In this document: piece by piece, positions 45,545 through 55,096 of the stretch
Position numbering within the stretch: position 1 is the first letter of the stretch
How the letters are laid out: each line of letters starts with the position of its first letter
From: Arenicella xantha
GTDB lineage: Bacteria > Pseudomonadota > Gammaproteobacteria > Arenicellales > Arenicellaceae
Assembly (NCBI RefSeq): GCF_003315245.1
Contig: NZ_QNRT01000003.1
Location: forward strand, 124,001 to 188,000
Direction of reading: 5' to 3'
DNA length: 64,000 bases
Notes under the pieces: generated by a model
Seen by the model: only the letters and a program-made list of their open reading frames with translations
What the model was told of the DNA's origin: nothing
The model's database searches: none
Translations under genes and position numbers: made by a program

Positions 45545-47230
45545 CTAAGCAAAATATGCAAATCCGTATGGTGCAAACTGCACTATGTTGTTTTCGAGTG
45601 ACGTCTTTTCACCAAATTTGTATGTTCCTAATACGAGCTCTTGATCTAGTTTTTGCGGCTGCCAAATGATTGGCTGATCAGATAGATTAAAGCAGGCAAT
45701 CGTAGTTTGCTGGTCGTGGCTACGTTTAATAACTAATAAGTTATCGGGCGCATCAATAAAACAGATGTCGCCTTTAATTAAAGTTGTTTGCTCACTTCGC
45801 CAGCTCAGAAACGATTTATAAAAATTCAGCACCGAGCCCGGGTCATCAATTTGTACACTCACATTATTTTGCGCATGGTCAGGTGCCACAGGTAGCCATG
45901 CCGAACCTTGAGAGAAGCCAGCATTGGGTTCGGATTCATCCCAAGCGATAGGCGTGCGACATCCGTCGCGACCCTTAAATTCTGGCCAGAACTCAATGCC
46001 GAAGGGGTCTTTCAATTGATCTCGTTGTATTGGTGCTTCGGTAAAACCGAGTTCTTCGCCTTGATATACGCACAGAGTGCCACGAAGGCTCGCAGCTAAA
46101 GCCAGAGTCATTTTGGCGAACTCTTGATTCAGTTTGCCGTTGCCCCAGCGTGTAACCACACGTGTCACATCATGATTGCTAACCGCCCAACAGGGCCAGC
46201 CTTCGCCGATCACCGCCTCTAACGAGTTGACGGTTGTCTTTATATGGTCGACTGAAAACTCATCGGCGAGTAATTCAAAGTTATAACCCATATGCAGTCG
46301 TTTGCCGCCCTCGGTATACTCGGACAATGTTTTCAATGAATCCTCGGAGTTGATCTCACCGAGCGCAACGGTACCAGGATATTGATTTAGCAGGTCACGA
46401 ACCGATTCTAAGAAGCTCAAGTTTTCTATTTGAGTATTGTCAAAGTGGTGATACTGCGCCGCATAAGGGTTGTCTGGTGAGAAGCCGCGACCGGTTCGCT
46501 GTTCGCGTGGCTTAAATGGGTTATCGCGTAGTGATTGATCGTGATAACAAAAATTGATCGCATCAAGTCTAAATCCATCCACACCGCGCTTCAGCCAAAA
46601 TTCGAGCTCTTGAAGAATTTGTTGGCGTAATTCTGCGCAATGAAAGTTGAGATCGGGTTGTGATTTTAAGAAATTGTGCAGATAGTATTGTCCGCGCCCA
46701 GCATGCCATTCCCACGCAGAACCGCCGAATATCGAAATCCAGTTATTTGGCGCTGAGCCGTCCGCTTTTGGGTCAGCCCAAACGTACCAGTCGGCTTTAG
46801 CGTTGCTGCGCGATTCGCTGCTTTCGACAAACCAGTCATGTTGATCCGACGTGTGGCTAAGCACTTGGTCGATCATGACCTTGAGATTGCGTTGTTTCGC
46901 TTGATCAATGAGTTCATCAAAATCGCTGAGTGATCCGAATATCGGATCAACGTCACGATAATCGCTAATGTCGTAGCCGAAGTCTTTCATCGGTGATTTG
47001 AAAAATGGTGATACCCATACAGCATCAACGCCTAACTCGACGATGTAGTCGAGCTTGTTGATTATTCCTCGGATGTCACCAATGCCGTCGCCGCTGGTAT
47101 CACAAAAGCTGCGGGGATAGACTTGATAAATCACCGCGCCTCGCCACCAATCTTGATTGATCGAGTGCTGCTTCAAGCTGGTCGCGGATGAGTCGACGGT
47201 AACATTAGATTTTTCAACGGCTGATTTCAA
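45545..47230 (-). CDS. GH13 alpha-glucosidase (oligo-alpha-glucosidase type)
   Basis: A 561-residue cytosolic or periplasmic glycoside hydrolase of family 13. The four conserved regions are visible: DQVLSHTSDQH, GFRLDAINF with the nucleophile Asp, ALGEINSED with the acid Glu, and AVSNHDVTR. QVYPRSFCDTSGDGIGDIRGI near residue 35 is typical of alpha-glucosidase and oligo-1,6-glucosidase members. It has no signal peptide. The start is unclear: only TTG at 47230 is available before the conserved core, without a good ribosome-binding site. It would release glucose from maltodextrins. It is divergent from the secreted GH13 gene, with the shared operator pair between them. Confidence 0.9.
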   Translation of the reverse strand: MKSAVEKSNVTVDSSATSLKQHSINQDWWRGAVIYQVYPRSFCDTSGDGIGDIRGIINKLDYIVELGVDAVWVSPFFKSPMKDFGYDISDYRDVDPIFGSLSDFDELIDQAKQRNLKVMIDQVLSHTSDQHDWFVESSESRSNAKADWYVWADPKADGSAPNNWISIFGGSAWEWHAGRGQYYLHNFLKSQPDLNFHCAELRQQILQELEFWLKRGVDGFRLDAINFCYHDQSLRDNPFKPREQRTGRGFSPDNPYAAQYHHFDNTQIENLSFLESVRDLLNQYPGTVALGEINSEDSLKTLSEYTEGGKRLHMGYNFELLADEFSVDHIKTTVNSLEAVIGEGWPCWAVSNHDVTRVVTRWGNGKLNQEFAKMTLALAASLRGTLCVYQGEELGFTEAPIQRDQLKDPFGIEFWPEFKGRDGCRTPIAWDESEPNAGFSQGSAWLPVAPDHAQNNVSVQIDDPGSVLNFYKSFLSWRSEQTTLIKGDICFIDAPDNLLVIKRSHDQQTTIACFNLSDQPIIWQPQKLDQELVLGTYKFGEKTSLENNIVQFAPYGFAYFA

Positions 47231-47459
47231 AACGAATTTATATTGTTATTGTCTGCAAGGTTTCTTATTTACATTTGGTTGTAGGCCGCTGTCATTTACG
47301 TTCGAGCGTGTCCGAACTACTGCGCTTGGTTCGATAAGAACTGTATGTTTTGCGCCATGGCACGCTTGCAATTTCCGCCCCACAGCAACTCGACATCCAA
47401 ATATTTTTTCAGATTGCATAGTAGTGGGATATTGCGTGATTGGGGAGTCACCTAAGCTC

Positions 47460-47504
47460 TGAATACGTATGTAAAGAGGTTGATGCTTTATGAATACGTA
47501 TGTA
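47460..47504. promoter_or_regulatory. Paired TGAATACGTATGTA operators between the two GH13 genes
   Basis: TGAATACGTATGTA is at 47460-47473 and 47491-47504, 31 bases apart. These copies nearly match the pair before the TonB receptor at 38299. The site lies 230 bases before the alpha-glucosidase start and about 325 bases before the maltodextrinase start. Confidence 0.7.
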
Positions 47505-47693
47505 ATCGCTTCCTGCGCTGGCAAGCTGTGAGTAGCATGTGACTATGTTATTGGTAGCGGTACTTCCACCGGGCTTGAATTTATGTGCAGCGTCTCTCAA
47601 CTTGCCGTACTGTTTAGTGTAAATCTCGATGGAGCAACCGCTACTATGAAACATAATTCATATCGTATGATTTGAATCTCCCTTTAAAATTTG

Positions 47694-47729
47694 ATCCCGT
47701 TGGCTGGTTTTGGTCGCGGGATTTTTTTT
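47694..47729 (+). terminator. Terminator-like hairpin upstream of the secreted GH13 gene
   Basis: ATCCCG (47694-47699) pairs with CGGGAT (47717-47722) and runs into eight T. It stands between the operator pair and the GH13 start at 47830, so it either ends a short leader or small RNA, or attenuates the gene. The best small frame before it is a 30-codon ATG frame at 47583 with no ribosome-binding site, which I do not call. Nothing else is seen in the 47231-47829 gap. Confidence 0.6.
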
Positions 47730-47829
47730 GATAGTGGTGTGACTCAAGCATTGAGCTTGCCGGTAGAGCAGGCGCCGACATTTAATAACATTGATTCATA
47801 TTGTGGATCGACGTGGAGTGAGAACAAGC

Positions 47830-49716
47830 ATGTATGACCTAATCAAAACGGCAGTTAGTGGCGGTAAAACGATTCTATTATTGACCCTGCTTATTTTGCC
47901 GTTACAAACCTCAGCGGCAAGTGTTGAACGCATAGAGCCCCCGTTTTGGTGGGCCGGTATGGTGAGCAACAAATTACAGTTGATGGTTTCGGGGCCTAAT
48001 GTTGGCAAAATGCGTGTGTCCACCGCGGCGCCGTTTGTGAAAATTAGTCGACAGTCCGAAGCGCAGAGCCCTAACTATTTGTTTGTCGATCTGGAATTGC
48101 TTAACGGTCACACAGCCGGACGTGTAGCATTTGAATTTACTGCAACCGATGGTTCTGTCAGCACGCATGAATATGAATTCAAGCAGCGACGAAAGGACTC
48201 TGCGAATCGTACGGGTTTTTCTGCGAAGGATGTTATTTATCTTGTCACGCCAGACCGCTTTGCTAACGGTGATCTGGCTAATGATTCGGTTGCTAGCTTG
48301 CGTGAAGCGGCCGATCGAGGTAACCCTGATGGTCGACACGGAGGAGATCTAATCGGATTGGCTGACAATTTGGAGTATCTAAATCAACTCGGTATAACGC
48401 AGATTTGGCTAAATCCCCTGCAAGAAAATGATCAAGAGCGTTATTCTTATCATGGTTACTCTGTCAGTGATCTATACAATATTGATGCGCGGCTAGGTGG
48501 CAATGCGGCATTACTCGCGGTTACGGCTAAGGCGAAAAGCTTGGGTATCGGTCTGATTATGGATACCATTCCCAATCACATAGGTCTTAATCATTGGTGG
48601 ATGAATGACTTGCCAAGTAGTGATTGGGTCAATAACGATGGCGAATTTTTTCAAACTTCGCATCGTCATGAAATGGTGCAGGACCCGTACGCGCCGGCCA
48701 GTGATAAGCGGGAGTTTAGTGATGGTTGGTTTGTGCCGACTATGCCCGATTTAAATCAACGTAATCCCTACCTTGCAAATTATCTTATTCAAAACAATAT
48801 CTGGTGGGTTGAATATGCCGACTTAACGGGCCTTAGAGTCGACACTCTGCCCTATGCTGACAAACACTTTACACAAGAATTCAGCAATCGCTTGTTGAGT
48901 GAGTATCCCGATTTCAATATCGTCGGTGAGGAATGGTCTACCAATATAAGCTTGGTGTCTTACTGGCAAAGAGGTAAGCGCAATCAAGACGGGTTCGACG
49001 CAAATATTCCGAGTTTGATGGATTTTCCATTGCAAGACGCGTTAATTAAAGCGCTGACCGAACCCGCTACTGAACCTAACTCTGCGACGACTGGACTGCT
49101 TCGCATACACGGCGTTCTGGCTAATGATTTTCAATACCCAAAGGCTGATGATCTTGTTGTCATTGGTGACAACCATGATATGAGCCGACTCTACACTTGG
49201 CTCCACGAAGATATTCGTTTGTACAAAATGGCACTCAGTTTTTTAATGACAACGCGAGGTGTTCCACAGTTATTTTACGGTACTGAGATTTTGATGAAAA
49301 ACCCCGGCACCGAGGAACACGGTATTATTCGCAGCGATTTCCCTGGTGGATGGCCGGATGATCAGCGCAATGCGTTCACCGGTGAAGGTATGGCCGAGTC
49401 TGAGTTGCAGGCCCAAGCGTTTGTTCGAAAGCTACTTAATTGGCGTAAACAAAGTGCAGCGGTTCATTCCGGCGCGCTGGTGCACTACTTACCACGCGAT
49501 GGTGTTTATACCTATTTTCGGCAAACAGCCGATGAATCTGTGATGGTGGTTATGAATAATAGTGAGCAAGTTAAAGAGCTTGAGACGCAACGTTTCTCGG
49601 AGTCGACCCGCGGTTATTCCAGTATGCGTGATGTGTTTATTGGCAGCCAGCAGCGTATCGCTTCGACTATTAAGGTGCCCGCAAAATCAGCACGTATCTT
49701 CGAGCTTATTAAATAG
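47830..49716 (+). CDS. Secreted GH13 cyclomaltodextrinase/neopullulanase-like amylase
   Basis: A 628-residue enzyme counted from ATG 47830, chosen because the signal peptide begins there (MYDLIKTAV, hydrophobic core LLLTLLILPL, cleavage near SAA); an in-frame ATG at 47791 is possible. An N-terminal Ig-like Cyc-maltodext_N domain (IEPPFWWAGMVSNKLQLMV) precedes the GH13 barrel: DTIPNHIG, GLRVDTLPYADK with the nucleophile, VGEEW with the acid, and IGDNHDMSRLY. A C-terminal beta domain follows residue ~520. Enzymes of this layout hydrolyse cyclodextrins, pullulan or maltodextrins in the periplasm or at the cell surface. The next gene, the MFS carrier, starts 41 bases downstream. Confidence 0.92.
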   Translation: MYDLIKTAVSGGKTILLLTLLILPLQTSAASVERIEPPFWWAGMVSNKLQLMVSGPNVGKMRVSTAAPFVKISRQSEAQSPNYLFVDLELLNGHTAGRVAFEFTATDGSVSTHEYEFKQRRKDSANRTGFSAKDVIYLVTPDRFANGDLANDSVASLREAADRGNPDGRHGGDLIGLADNLEYLNQLGITQIWLNPLQENDQERYSYHGYSVSDLYNIDARLGGNAALLAVTAKAKSLGIGLIMDTIPNHIGLNHWWMNDLPSSDWVNNDGEFFQTSHRHEMVQDPYAPASDKREFSDGWFVPTMPDLNQRNPYLANYLIQNNIWWVEYADLTGLRVDTLPYADKHFTQEFSNRLLSEYPDFNIVGEEWSTNISLVSYWQRGKRNQDGFDANIPSLMDFPLQDALIKALTEPATEPNSATTGLLRIHGVLANDFQYPKADDLVVIGDNHDMSRLYTWLHEDIRLYKMALSFLMTTRGVPQLFYGTEILMKNPGTEEHGIIRSDFPGGWPDDQRNAFTGEGMAESELQAQAFVRKLLNWRKQSAAVHSGALVHYLPRDGVYTYFRQTADESVMVVMNNSEQVKELETQRFSESTRGYSSMRDVFIGSQQRIASTIKVPAKSARIFELIK

Positions 49717-49757
49717 CTTGGCGCGATCTATTAAATACAATAATGACGAGACATTGA

Positions 49758-51278
49758 ATGAACGCACAATTAACGGCGAAGCCAACACTGAACTTTTGGC
49801 AAATATGGAATATGTGTTTTGGGTTTTTAGGAATTCAGTTTGGTTTTGCGCTGCAGAATTCCAATATTAGTCGAATTTTTCAAACACTCGGCGCTGACAT
49901 GAGCGCGATCCCAATATTATTCATCGCCGCGCCGCTAACGGGGTTGCTAGTGCAGCCGATAGTAGGGCACTTTAGTGATAAAACATGGAACCGTCTGGGG
50001 CGTAGACGGCCATATTTCTTATGGGGCGCTTTGCTCACGACCGGTGCGTTAATTTTTATGCCGAGTTCGCCAACTCTTTGGGTTGCCGCTGGTATGTTGT
50101 GGATTCTAGATGCTTCGATTAACGTCACTATGGAGCCGTTCCGTGCGTTTGTCGGCGATATGTTGCCAAGTAAGCAGCGTACGTTTGGTTATGTTATGCA
50201 AACCTTCTTTATTGGGGTTGGAGCGGTAGTAGCTTCGATGATGCCGTGGATATTCACCAATCTGTTAGACGTGTCGAATACGGCTCCGGCAGGGCAGATA
50301 CCAGACTCGGTAAAGTTTAGTTTTTATTTAGGGGCAGCCGCAGTGGCTTTGACTGTAGGTTGGACTATTTTGCGAACCAGAGAATACAGCCCCGATGAGT
50401 TGGCCTCATTTATTGAGCCGGAAATTGCGGCTCAGGCGAGTCAAACACAGCATGAATTGGATGGTAAATCGGTATTCAGTCAGACAGCCGCTTTTATATG
50501 GTGCGCTGTGGGTCTATTGGCAACGATTGCGGTTTACCTCGGTCGCTGGGACGCTCAGTTGTATATCCTTAGTGCCGGTGCGGTTTGCTACGGCCTCATT
50601 CAGTTATACGCCGCCACCATTGAAGCGCGTGGCGGCGCGGATAATGGATTTTACGAGGCCTGTCGGAATGTGGTGTTAATGCCAAGCACCATGCGTCAGC
50701 TGGCATTAGTTCAGTTCTTTTCATGGTTCCCGTTGTTTGCCATGTGGATTTACACCACACCGGCGGTTACGTCTTTTCACTACGCAAGCTCCGATCCACA
50801 GAGTGCGGCTTACAATACCGGTGCGGATTGGGTTGGCGTGCTATTTGCGGGCTACAATGGATTCTCGATTCTCGCTGCGCTGCTGATACCCGTAGCGGTA
50901 AAGCTGATCGGCCTAAAAGGCACTCATCAACTTAATTTGTTGTTGGGGGCAGCCGGCTTGGCGTCAATGTTAGTTATTCGCGACCCGCATTGGTTAATGC
51001 TTTCGATGGTCGGCGTTGGCTTTGCATGGGCATCGATTTTATCCGTGCCGTACGCCATTTTGTCGGATGCCTTGCCCTCTAACAAAATGGGCATTTACAT
51101 GGGCGTATTCAATTTCTTTATTGTGATTCCGCAACTGGTTGCGGCTAGTTTGCTGGGATTGGCATTAAAGTATTTGTTTGGTGGCGAACCGATACTGATT
51201 CTGGGCTTGGCCGCGGGTCTTTGGGTGGTTGCGGCGCTTGCTATGTTTTTCGTTAAGTATCAAGACCCAGTGGCGTGA
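49758..51278 (+). CDS. MFS sugar transporter, maltose/SLC45-like
   Basis: A 506-residue, 12-helix carrier. IWNMCFGFLGIQFGFALQNSN in the first helix, GHFSDKTWNRLGRRRPYFLWGA in the 2-3 loop and TMEPFRAFVGDMLPSKQRTFGY are typical of the GPH/SUT-like group that includes proteobacterial MalT-type maltose permeases. It lies 41 bases after the secreted maltodextrinase and would take its products, such as maltose, across the inner membrane. It converges on the LacI gene with 18 bases between the stops. The substrate is inferred from context. Confidence 0.88.
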   Translation: MNAQLTAKPTLNFWQIWNMCFGFLGIQFGFALQNSNISRIFQTLGADMSAIPILFIAAPLTGLLVQPIVGHFSDKTWNRLGRRRPYFLWGALLTTGALIFMPSSPTLWVAAGMLWILDASINVTMEPFRAFVGDMLPSKQRTFGYVMQTFFIGVGAVVASMMPWIFTNLLDVSNTAPAGQIPDSVKFSFYLGAAAVALTVGWTILRTREYSPDELASFIEPEIAAQASQTQHELDGKSVFSQTAAFIWCAVGLLATIAVYLGRWDAQLYILSAGAVCYGLIQLYAATIEARGGADNGFYEACRNVVLMPSTMRQLALVQFFSWFPLFAMWIYTTPAVTSFHYASSDPQSAAYNTGADWVGVLFAGYNGFSILAALLIPVAVKLIGLKGTHQLNLLLGAAGLASMLVIRDPHWLMLSMVGVGFAWASILSVPYAILSDALPSNKMGIYMGVFNFFIVIPQLVAASLLGLALKYLFGGEPILILGLAAGLWVVAALAMFFVKYQDPVA

Positions 51279-51296
51279 TTTGACGAAAAGATGGGC

Positions 51297-52337
51297 TTAG
51301 AGTGATATTTTCGCGCCGCTAGAGTCTCGAATGATCAGTCGAGTGGGCAATAATTTGGATTCACCTGTTTCGCCGTTGATTGAGCGAATCACGCTGTCGA
51401 CCAATGCTTGGCCGGCCGCAAAAGTGTCTTGCTGAATGGTGGTTAGTGATGGTGCCAAGTGTTCGGCGGTGGGAATGTCGTCAAAGCCCACAATTGCTTT
51501 GTCTCGAGGTACTTTGAGGCCATGCTCGCGTAGTGCTTTGATTGCACCAATAGCAATTAAGTCGCTGGCACAGGCAATGGCTGAGAATTCCACGCCGCTA
51601 GTAATTAAGGTGTGAGCTGCGCGATAACCGCATTCTTCGGAAAAGAATGCATTTACGCGAAGCCTAGGGTCTACCTCAAGGCCGTGTTTGGCATGGGCTC
51701 GACAATAACCTGCGTAGCGGTCTCGGAACTCTGGGTAGTCATTTGATTCATCACCGAGAAAGGCAATGCGGGTATGTTCCAGACGAATCAAGTGATCGGC
51801 GGCTAAGAACCCGCCGAGCTCGTTGTCACTGCCGACGAACAGTCCAGGTTGATCTTCAATGACTGGGCCCCAGGTGACAAAGTGAGCGCCTTCGTGATCG
51901 AGTTTGGAAATGCGTTTGATGTAGCTGGTGTAGTCGCCGTAACCGAGGAATATGATGCCGTCGGCTTTGTTGGCGTCTTCGTATTCAGCATTCCAGTCAT
52001 CACTGAGTTGTTGAAACGATATGAGTAAATCGTAGCCTTGTTGCGCTGATGCGCGGGTAATGCTGCCTAGCATCGATAAGAAGAAGGGGTTAATAAAGGC
52101 TTCGCGCTCACCGCTGTCTTCAAACAAAAGCAAGGCTAAGGTATTGGTACGTTGTGACCGTAAGTTGCGGGCATTAACATCGACTTTGTAATTCAAGTCA
52201 CGCGCAATTTGTTGTACTCGTTGGCGTGTCGCGAGACTCACCAGCGGGCTATTGCGCAAGGCACGCGACACCGTGGGCTGTGAAACGCCCGCTAAGTGTG
52301 CAATGTCGACCGATGTCGGTTTGTTCTTACCTTTCAT
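51297..52337 (-). CDS. LacI family regulator of the alpha-glucan genes
   Basis: A 346-residue LacI/GalR repressor with helix-turn-helix [21 protein letters not shown] (residues 9-29), a hinge ([13 protein letters not shown]) and a sugar-binding effector domain. Its position next to the maltose-type permease, and CG-centred boxes (TGAATACGTATG(C/T)A) before the TonB receptor and GH13 genes, make it the likely alpha-glucan regulator. A HexR-like site lies 15 bases before its start, so its own expression is probably tied to Entner-Doudoroff flux. The effector is likely maltose or a maltodextrin, by inference. Confidence 0.9.
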   Translation of the reverse strand: MKGKNKPTSVDIAHLAGVSQPTVSRALRNSPLVSLATRQRVQQIARDLNYKVDVNARNLRSQRTNTLALLLFEDSGEREAFINPFFLSMLGSITRASAQQGYDLLISFQQLSDDWNAEYEDANKADGIIFLGYGDYTSYIKRISKLDHEGAHFVTWGPVIEDQPGLFVGSDNELGGFLAADHLIRLEHTRIAFLGDESNDYPEFRDRYAGYCRAHAKHGLEVDPRLRVNAFFSEECGYRAAHTLITSGVEFSAIACASDLIAIGAIKALREHGLKVPRDKAIVGFDDIPTAEHLAPSLTTIQQDTFAAGQALVDSVIRSINGETGESKLLPTRLIIRDSSGAKISL

Positions 52338-52351
52338 TAAAAATCTATTTA

Positions 52352-52366
52352 TGTAAATAAATTACA
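52352..52366. promoter_or_regulatory. HexR-like site upstream of the maltose-type lacI gene
   Basis: TGTAAATAAATTACA has TGTAA/TTACA arms like the sites before gap and zwf. It lies 15 bases before the LacI start and 330 bases before the permease start at 52696, so control of the LacI gene is more likely. The remaining gap to 52695 shows no gene, only a weak GTAAA-N5-TTTAC repeat at 52538-52552. Confidence 0.65.
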
Positions 52367-52695
52367 TTTTCATGACTGCTAGCTTGTAACTTAATGACCA
52401 TCTTATTATTCTCACAGGCGGAGAGAGGTGCTCGCTGACGCGAGTAAATACGGTATATCTGTGTGTTACTGCTGGACTTTATTATTGTTGCTCCAGAGTA
52501 ATGCTCAATACATCTGTAAGCAAGCATTGTAGCGTTAGTAAAGCGGGTTTACCCAGCACAATGTATAGGAGGCGGTGAATAGGGAGCGATCAAAATTCAA
52601 ATGATCGTTATTTGTTCGCCAAAATTGATCGGTTGTCAGTGACGGCGTGTCTGTCACCAATCAACGATAAAACTAATAACATAAGAGATCTAATA

Positions 52696-53949
52696 ATGGC
52701 TCAAGCACCTATTGCGGACACCTCCGCGAGCGCGACCGATGCGCATCAAAATAAGAACTACCTCGTTCCACTGATTATTTTAGCCACACTATTTTTCATG
52801 TGGGGCTTTTTGACGTCGCTAAACGATATCCTTATTCCTTACTTTAAGAAGTTATTTGAACTTAACTATACTCAGGCGTTATTGATTCAATTTTGTTTTT
52901 TTGCTGCTTATGGTGTTTGTAGTATTCCGTCAGGCACCTTGGTTAAGCGTATTGGCTATCAACGCGGTGCTGTGATTGGCCTTACAATTGCTGCGGTGGG
53001 TTGCTTTCTATTTGTGCCTGCTGCGAATCAGCTTAGCTACAATTTGTTTCTTGGCGCACTTTTCGTGTTGGCAGCGGGTATCACCTTATTGCAGGTATCG
53101 GCTAACCCGTACGTGGCTCAATTGGGCCCAGCAGCCACTGCTCCGCGACGCCTGACATTAACTCAAGCGTTTAACTCGCTAGGTGCCTTTTTAGGGCCTA
53201 AGACTGGCGCGGTATTGTTACTCGGCGCGGCGGCCACTCAACTTGAAATGAGTGCTGAAGCGGTGAAGATGCCGTATGTGCAATTGGGCGTTGCCTTGCT
53301 GGTTATGGCAGTGGTGTTCTTTTTTATTAAACTGCCTAAATTAAACGACGATGCAGAAAGCGGTTCGTATGTTGATTCGTTGAAATACCGTCATTTAGTA
53401 CTCGGTGTGATCGCTATTTTTGTCTATGTTGGTGCCGAGGTGTCAATTGGCAGTTTGATTATCAACTTTATGGCCGACCCGCTGATTGCTGGCATGCCAG
53501 AAGCAGAAGCCGCCAGTTTCGTGTCGTACTATTGGGGCTTGGCTCTGATCGGAAGATTCGTCGGTGTGGCGCTCATGTTCGTGATCTCCGGGAACCGCAT
53601 GTTGCTGATAAATGCGCTATGCGCGGTGGCGCTATTAGTGGTGGCCATTACCACTGAAGGGCAGTCTGCTTATATCGCATTGGTCGCTGTTGGCTTCTTT
53701 AACTCGCTAATGTTTCCAACCATCTTTAGTTTAGCGATTGCTAAGTTAGGCCCGCTTGCGAGTCGTGGTTCTGGTTTGTTGTGTACGGCTATTATCGGTG
53801 GTGCGCTGATTCCATTGGCGCAAGGTATCGTTGCTGATACTTCTGGTTTACAGATTTCGTTTGTTATTCCTGCGGTCTGCTATTTGTATATTGCGTTCTA
53901 TGGTGCGACTGGCTGGCAACCTAAAGGTCCAGCTCTTGAGCAAGGTTAG
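52696..53949 (+). CDS. gluP: FHS family glucose/galactose-type permease
   Basis: A 417-residue carrier counted from ATG 52696; a longer frame from 52612 is unsupported. It has 12 hydrophobic helices. LATLFFMWGFLTSLNDILIPYFK, FFAAYGVCSIPSGTLVKRIGYQRG and LLQVSANPYVAQLGP are hallmarks of the FHS (fucose permease/GluP) family of H+- or Na+-coupled hexose carriers. It lies between the alpha-glucan genes and glucokinase, which suggests glucose as substrate, either taken from outside or released by periplasmic hydrolysis. A strong terminator separates it from the convergent glk. Confidence 0.9.
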   Translation: MAQAPIADTSASATDAHQNKNYLVPLIILATLFFMWGFLTSLNDILIPYFKKLFELNYTQALLIQFCFFAAYGVCSIPSGTLVKRIGYQRGAVIGLTIAAVGCFLFVPAANQLSYNLFLGALFVLAAGITLLQVSANPYVAQLGPAATAPRRLTLTQAFNSLGAFLGPKTGAVLLLGAAATQLEMSAEAVKMPYVQLGVALLVMAVVFFFIKLPKLNDDAESGSYVDSLKYRHLVLGVIAIFVYVGAEVSIGSLIINFMADPLIAGMPEAEAASFVSYYWGLALIGRFVGVALMFVISGNRMLLINALCAVALLVVAITTEGQSAYIALVAVGFFNSLMFPTIFSLAIAKLGPLASRGSGLLCTAIIGGALIPLAQGIVADTSGLQISFVIPAVCYLYIAFYGATGWQPKGPALEQG

Positions 53950-53966
53950 GCGCAGACTGTTTATCT

Positions 53967-54003
53967 AAAAAGGCCTCGTCGTGATGAACGCCGAGGCCTT
54001 TTT
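53967..54003. terminator. Bidirectional terminator between the FHS permease and glk
   Basis: A 12-base perfect inverted repeat (AAAAAGGCCTCG with CGAGGCCTTTTT) works for both convergent genes. Confidence 0.92.
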
Positions 54004-54028
54004 AGTTTGAAGGAATGCGGTGCCTGCG

Positions 54029-55000
54029 TTAAAGCAAGGTTTGGGCGTATACGCTGGCGCCAAGTAAGCCTGGATTTTTGTGCATTATTAACCAGGTTGG
54101 AATGTTGCGCATTAGATAGCTGTGGCGACCTTTGTTCTCGAACCCTTTGCGGAACCGACTCTCGATGAGTTGTTGTGGATAACGTTGGCATATCCCACCG
54201 CCGATAAACACGCCTTGGTCGGCGCCAAGTGCCAAGGCGATATCGCCTGCGACCTGCCCGAGCACTTCAAAGAATAAGTCGAATGTCTCTTCGCATATGG
54301 GGTCTGTTTTATTGATCCCGGCTACCGCAATGTCGGCAGCGATTAATCCGGGATTTTCCTGACCGTGTATTTCGCACAATGCTTCGTGAATGTTGACCAA
54401 GCCTGGGCCTGAGAGCAACCGTTCGCGGGAGATTCGGTCGTCAAATTTCTGATGTAGGTAAGCTAGAATCTCGCCTTGTAATTGATTCTCAGGTGAAAAA
54501 CCAGCGTGCCCACCTTCGGTGACTAACGGAATCAATCCGCCATTGCGTCGTAATAAACCCGACATACCCAATCCGCTACCAGGGCCTAGCGCACCAACCG
54601 TATAGTCGCCGTCAGGTAGGCCGTTCCACTCGCCGCCAATGTTGATCAGGTCATCTGCTCCGAGGCAACTAAGGCTGTATGAAATAGCCTCCCAGTCATT
54701 CAACAGCCTTACATGTTCGGTATTGTATCGGGCGCGCAAGTCCTTGCAGTCGATCGCCCAATGGCTGTTCGGGAAAGATACTTTGTCGTCGCGAATAGGG
54801 CCTGCTACCGCTAATGAAATGCCGTTAAGTTGCTTGACGTTATGCGAATGCAAATAGGTGTCGATGGCATCAGATACATGTTCAAATTCGGCGGCTTCTA
54901 AGGTTTGGGCCTGCATAAAGTAGCGCGGTGCGTCGGCGGTGAGTGCGAATCGTGCATTTGTTCCGCCAATATCGGCAATCAAAGTGGGGTTGTCGCTCAT
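54029..55000 (-). CDS. glk: Glucokinase
   Basis: A 323-residue ROK-unrelated bacterial glucokinase counted from ATG 55000, with GAGGACC before it. The phosphate-binding loop is ADIGGTNARFAL at the N-terminus. LAVAGPIRDDKVSFPNSHWAID, LLNDWEAISYSL, GALGPGSGLG and VTEGGHAGF carry the usual substrate and ATP contacts. It phosphorylates glucose from the permease and alpha-glucosidase to glucose-6-phosphate, the substrate of the divergent zwf. Two HexR-like sites lie in the shared upstream gap. Confidence 0.94.
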   Translation of the reverse strand: MSDNPTLIADIGGTNARFALTADAPRYFMQAQTLEAAEFEHVSDAIDTYLHSHNVKQLNGISLAVAGPIRDDKVSFPNSHWAIDCKDLRARYNTEHVRLLNDWEAISYSLSCLGADDLINIGGEWNGLPDGDYTVGALGPGSGLGMSGLLRRNGGLIPLVTEGGHAGFSPENQLQGEILAYLHQKFDDRISRERLLSGPGLVNIHEALCEIHGQENPGLIAADIAVAGINKTDPICEETFDLFFEVLGQVAGDIALALGADQGVFIGGGICQRYPQQLIESRFRKGFENKGRHSYLMRNIPTWLIMHKNPGLLGASVYAQTLL

Positions 55001-55096
55001 GGTCCTCGATCCTGTTCGCTGCAATCCTATTTTTGGTTACAGTCTGGGTATGGTTAGTGAGTGTTCGGGTTGGTGTGGCAATATCTATCGTAGAGT

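Noticed and set aside
47583-47675. A 30-codon plus-strand frame before the leader hairpin
   Set aside because: It has no ribosome-binding site or recognisable composition; the hairpin can be explained without it.
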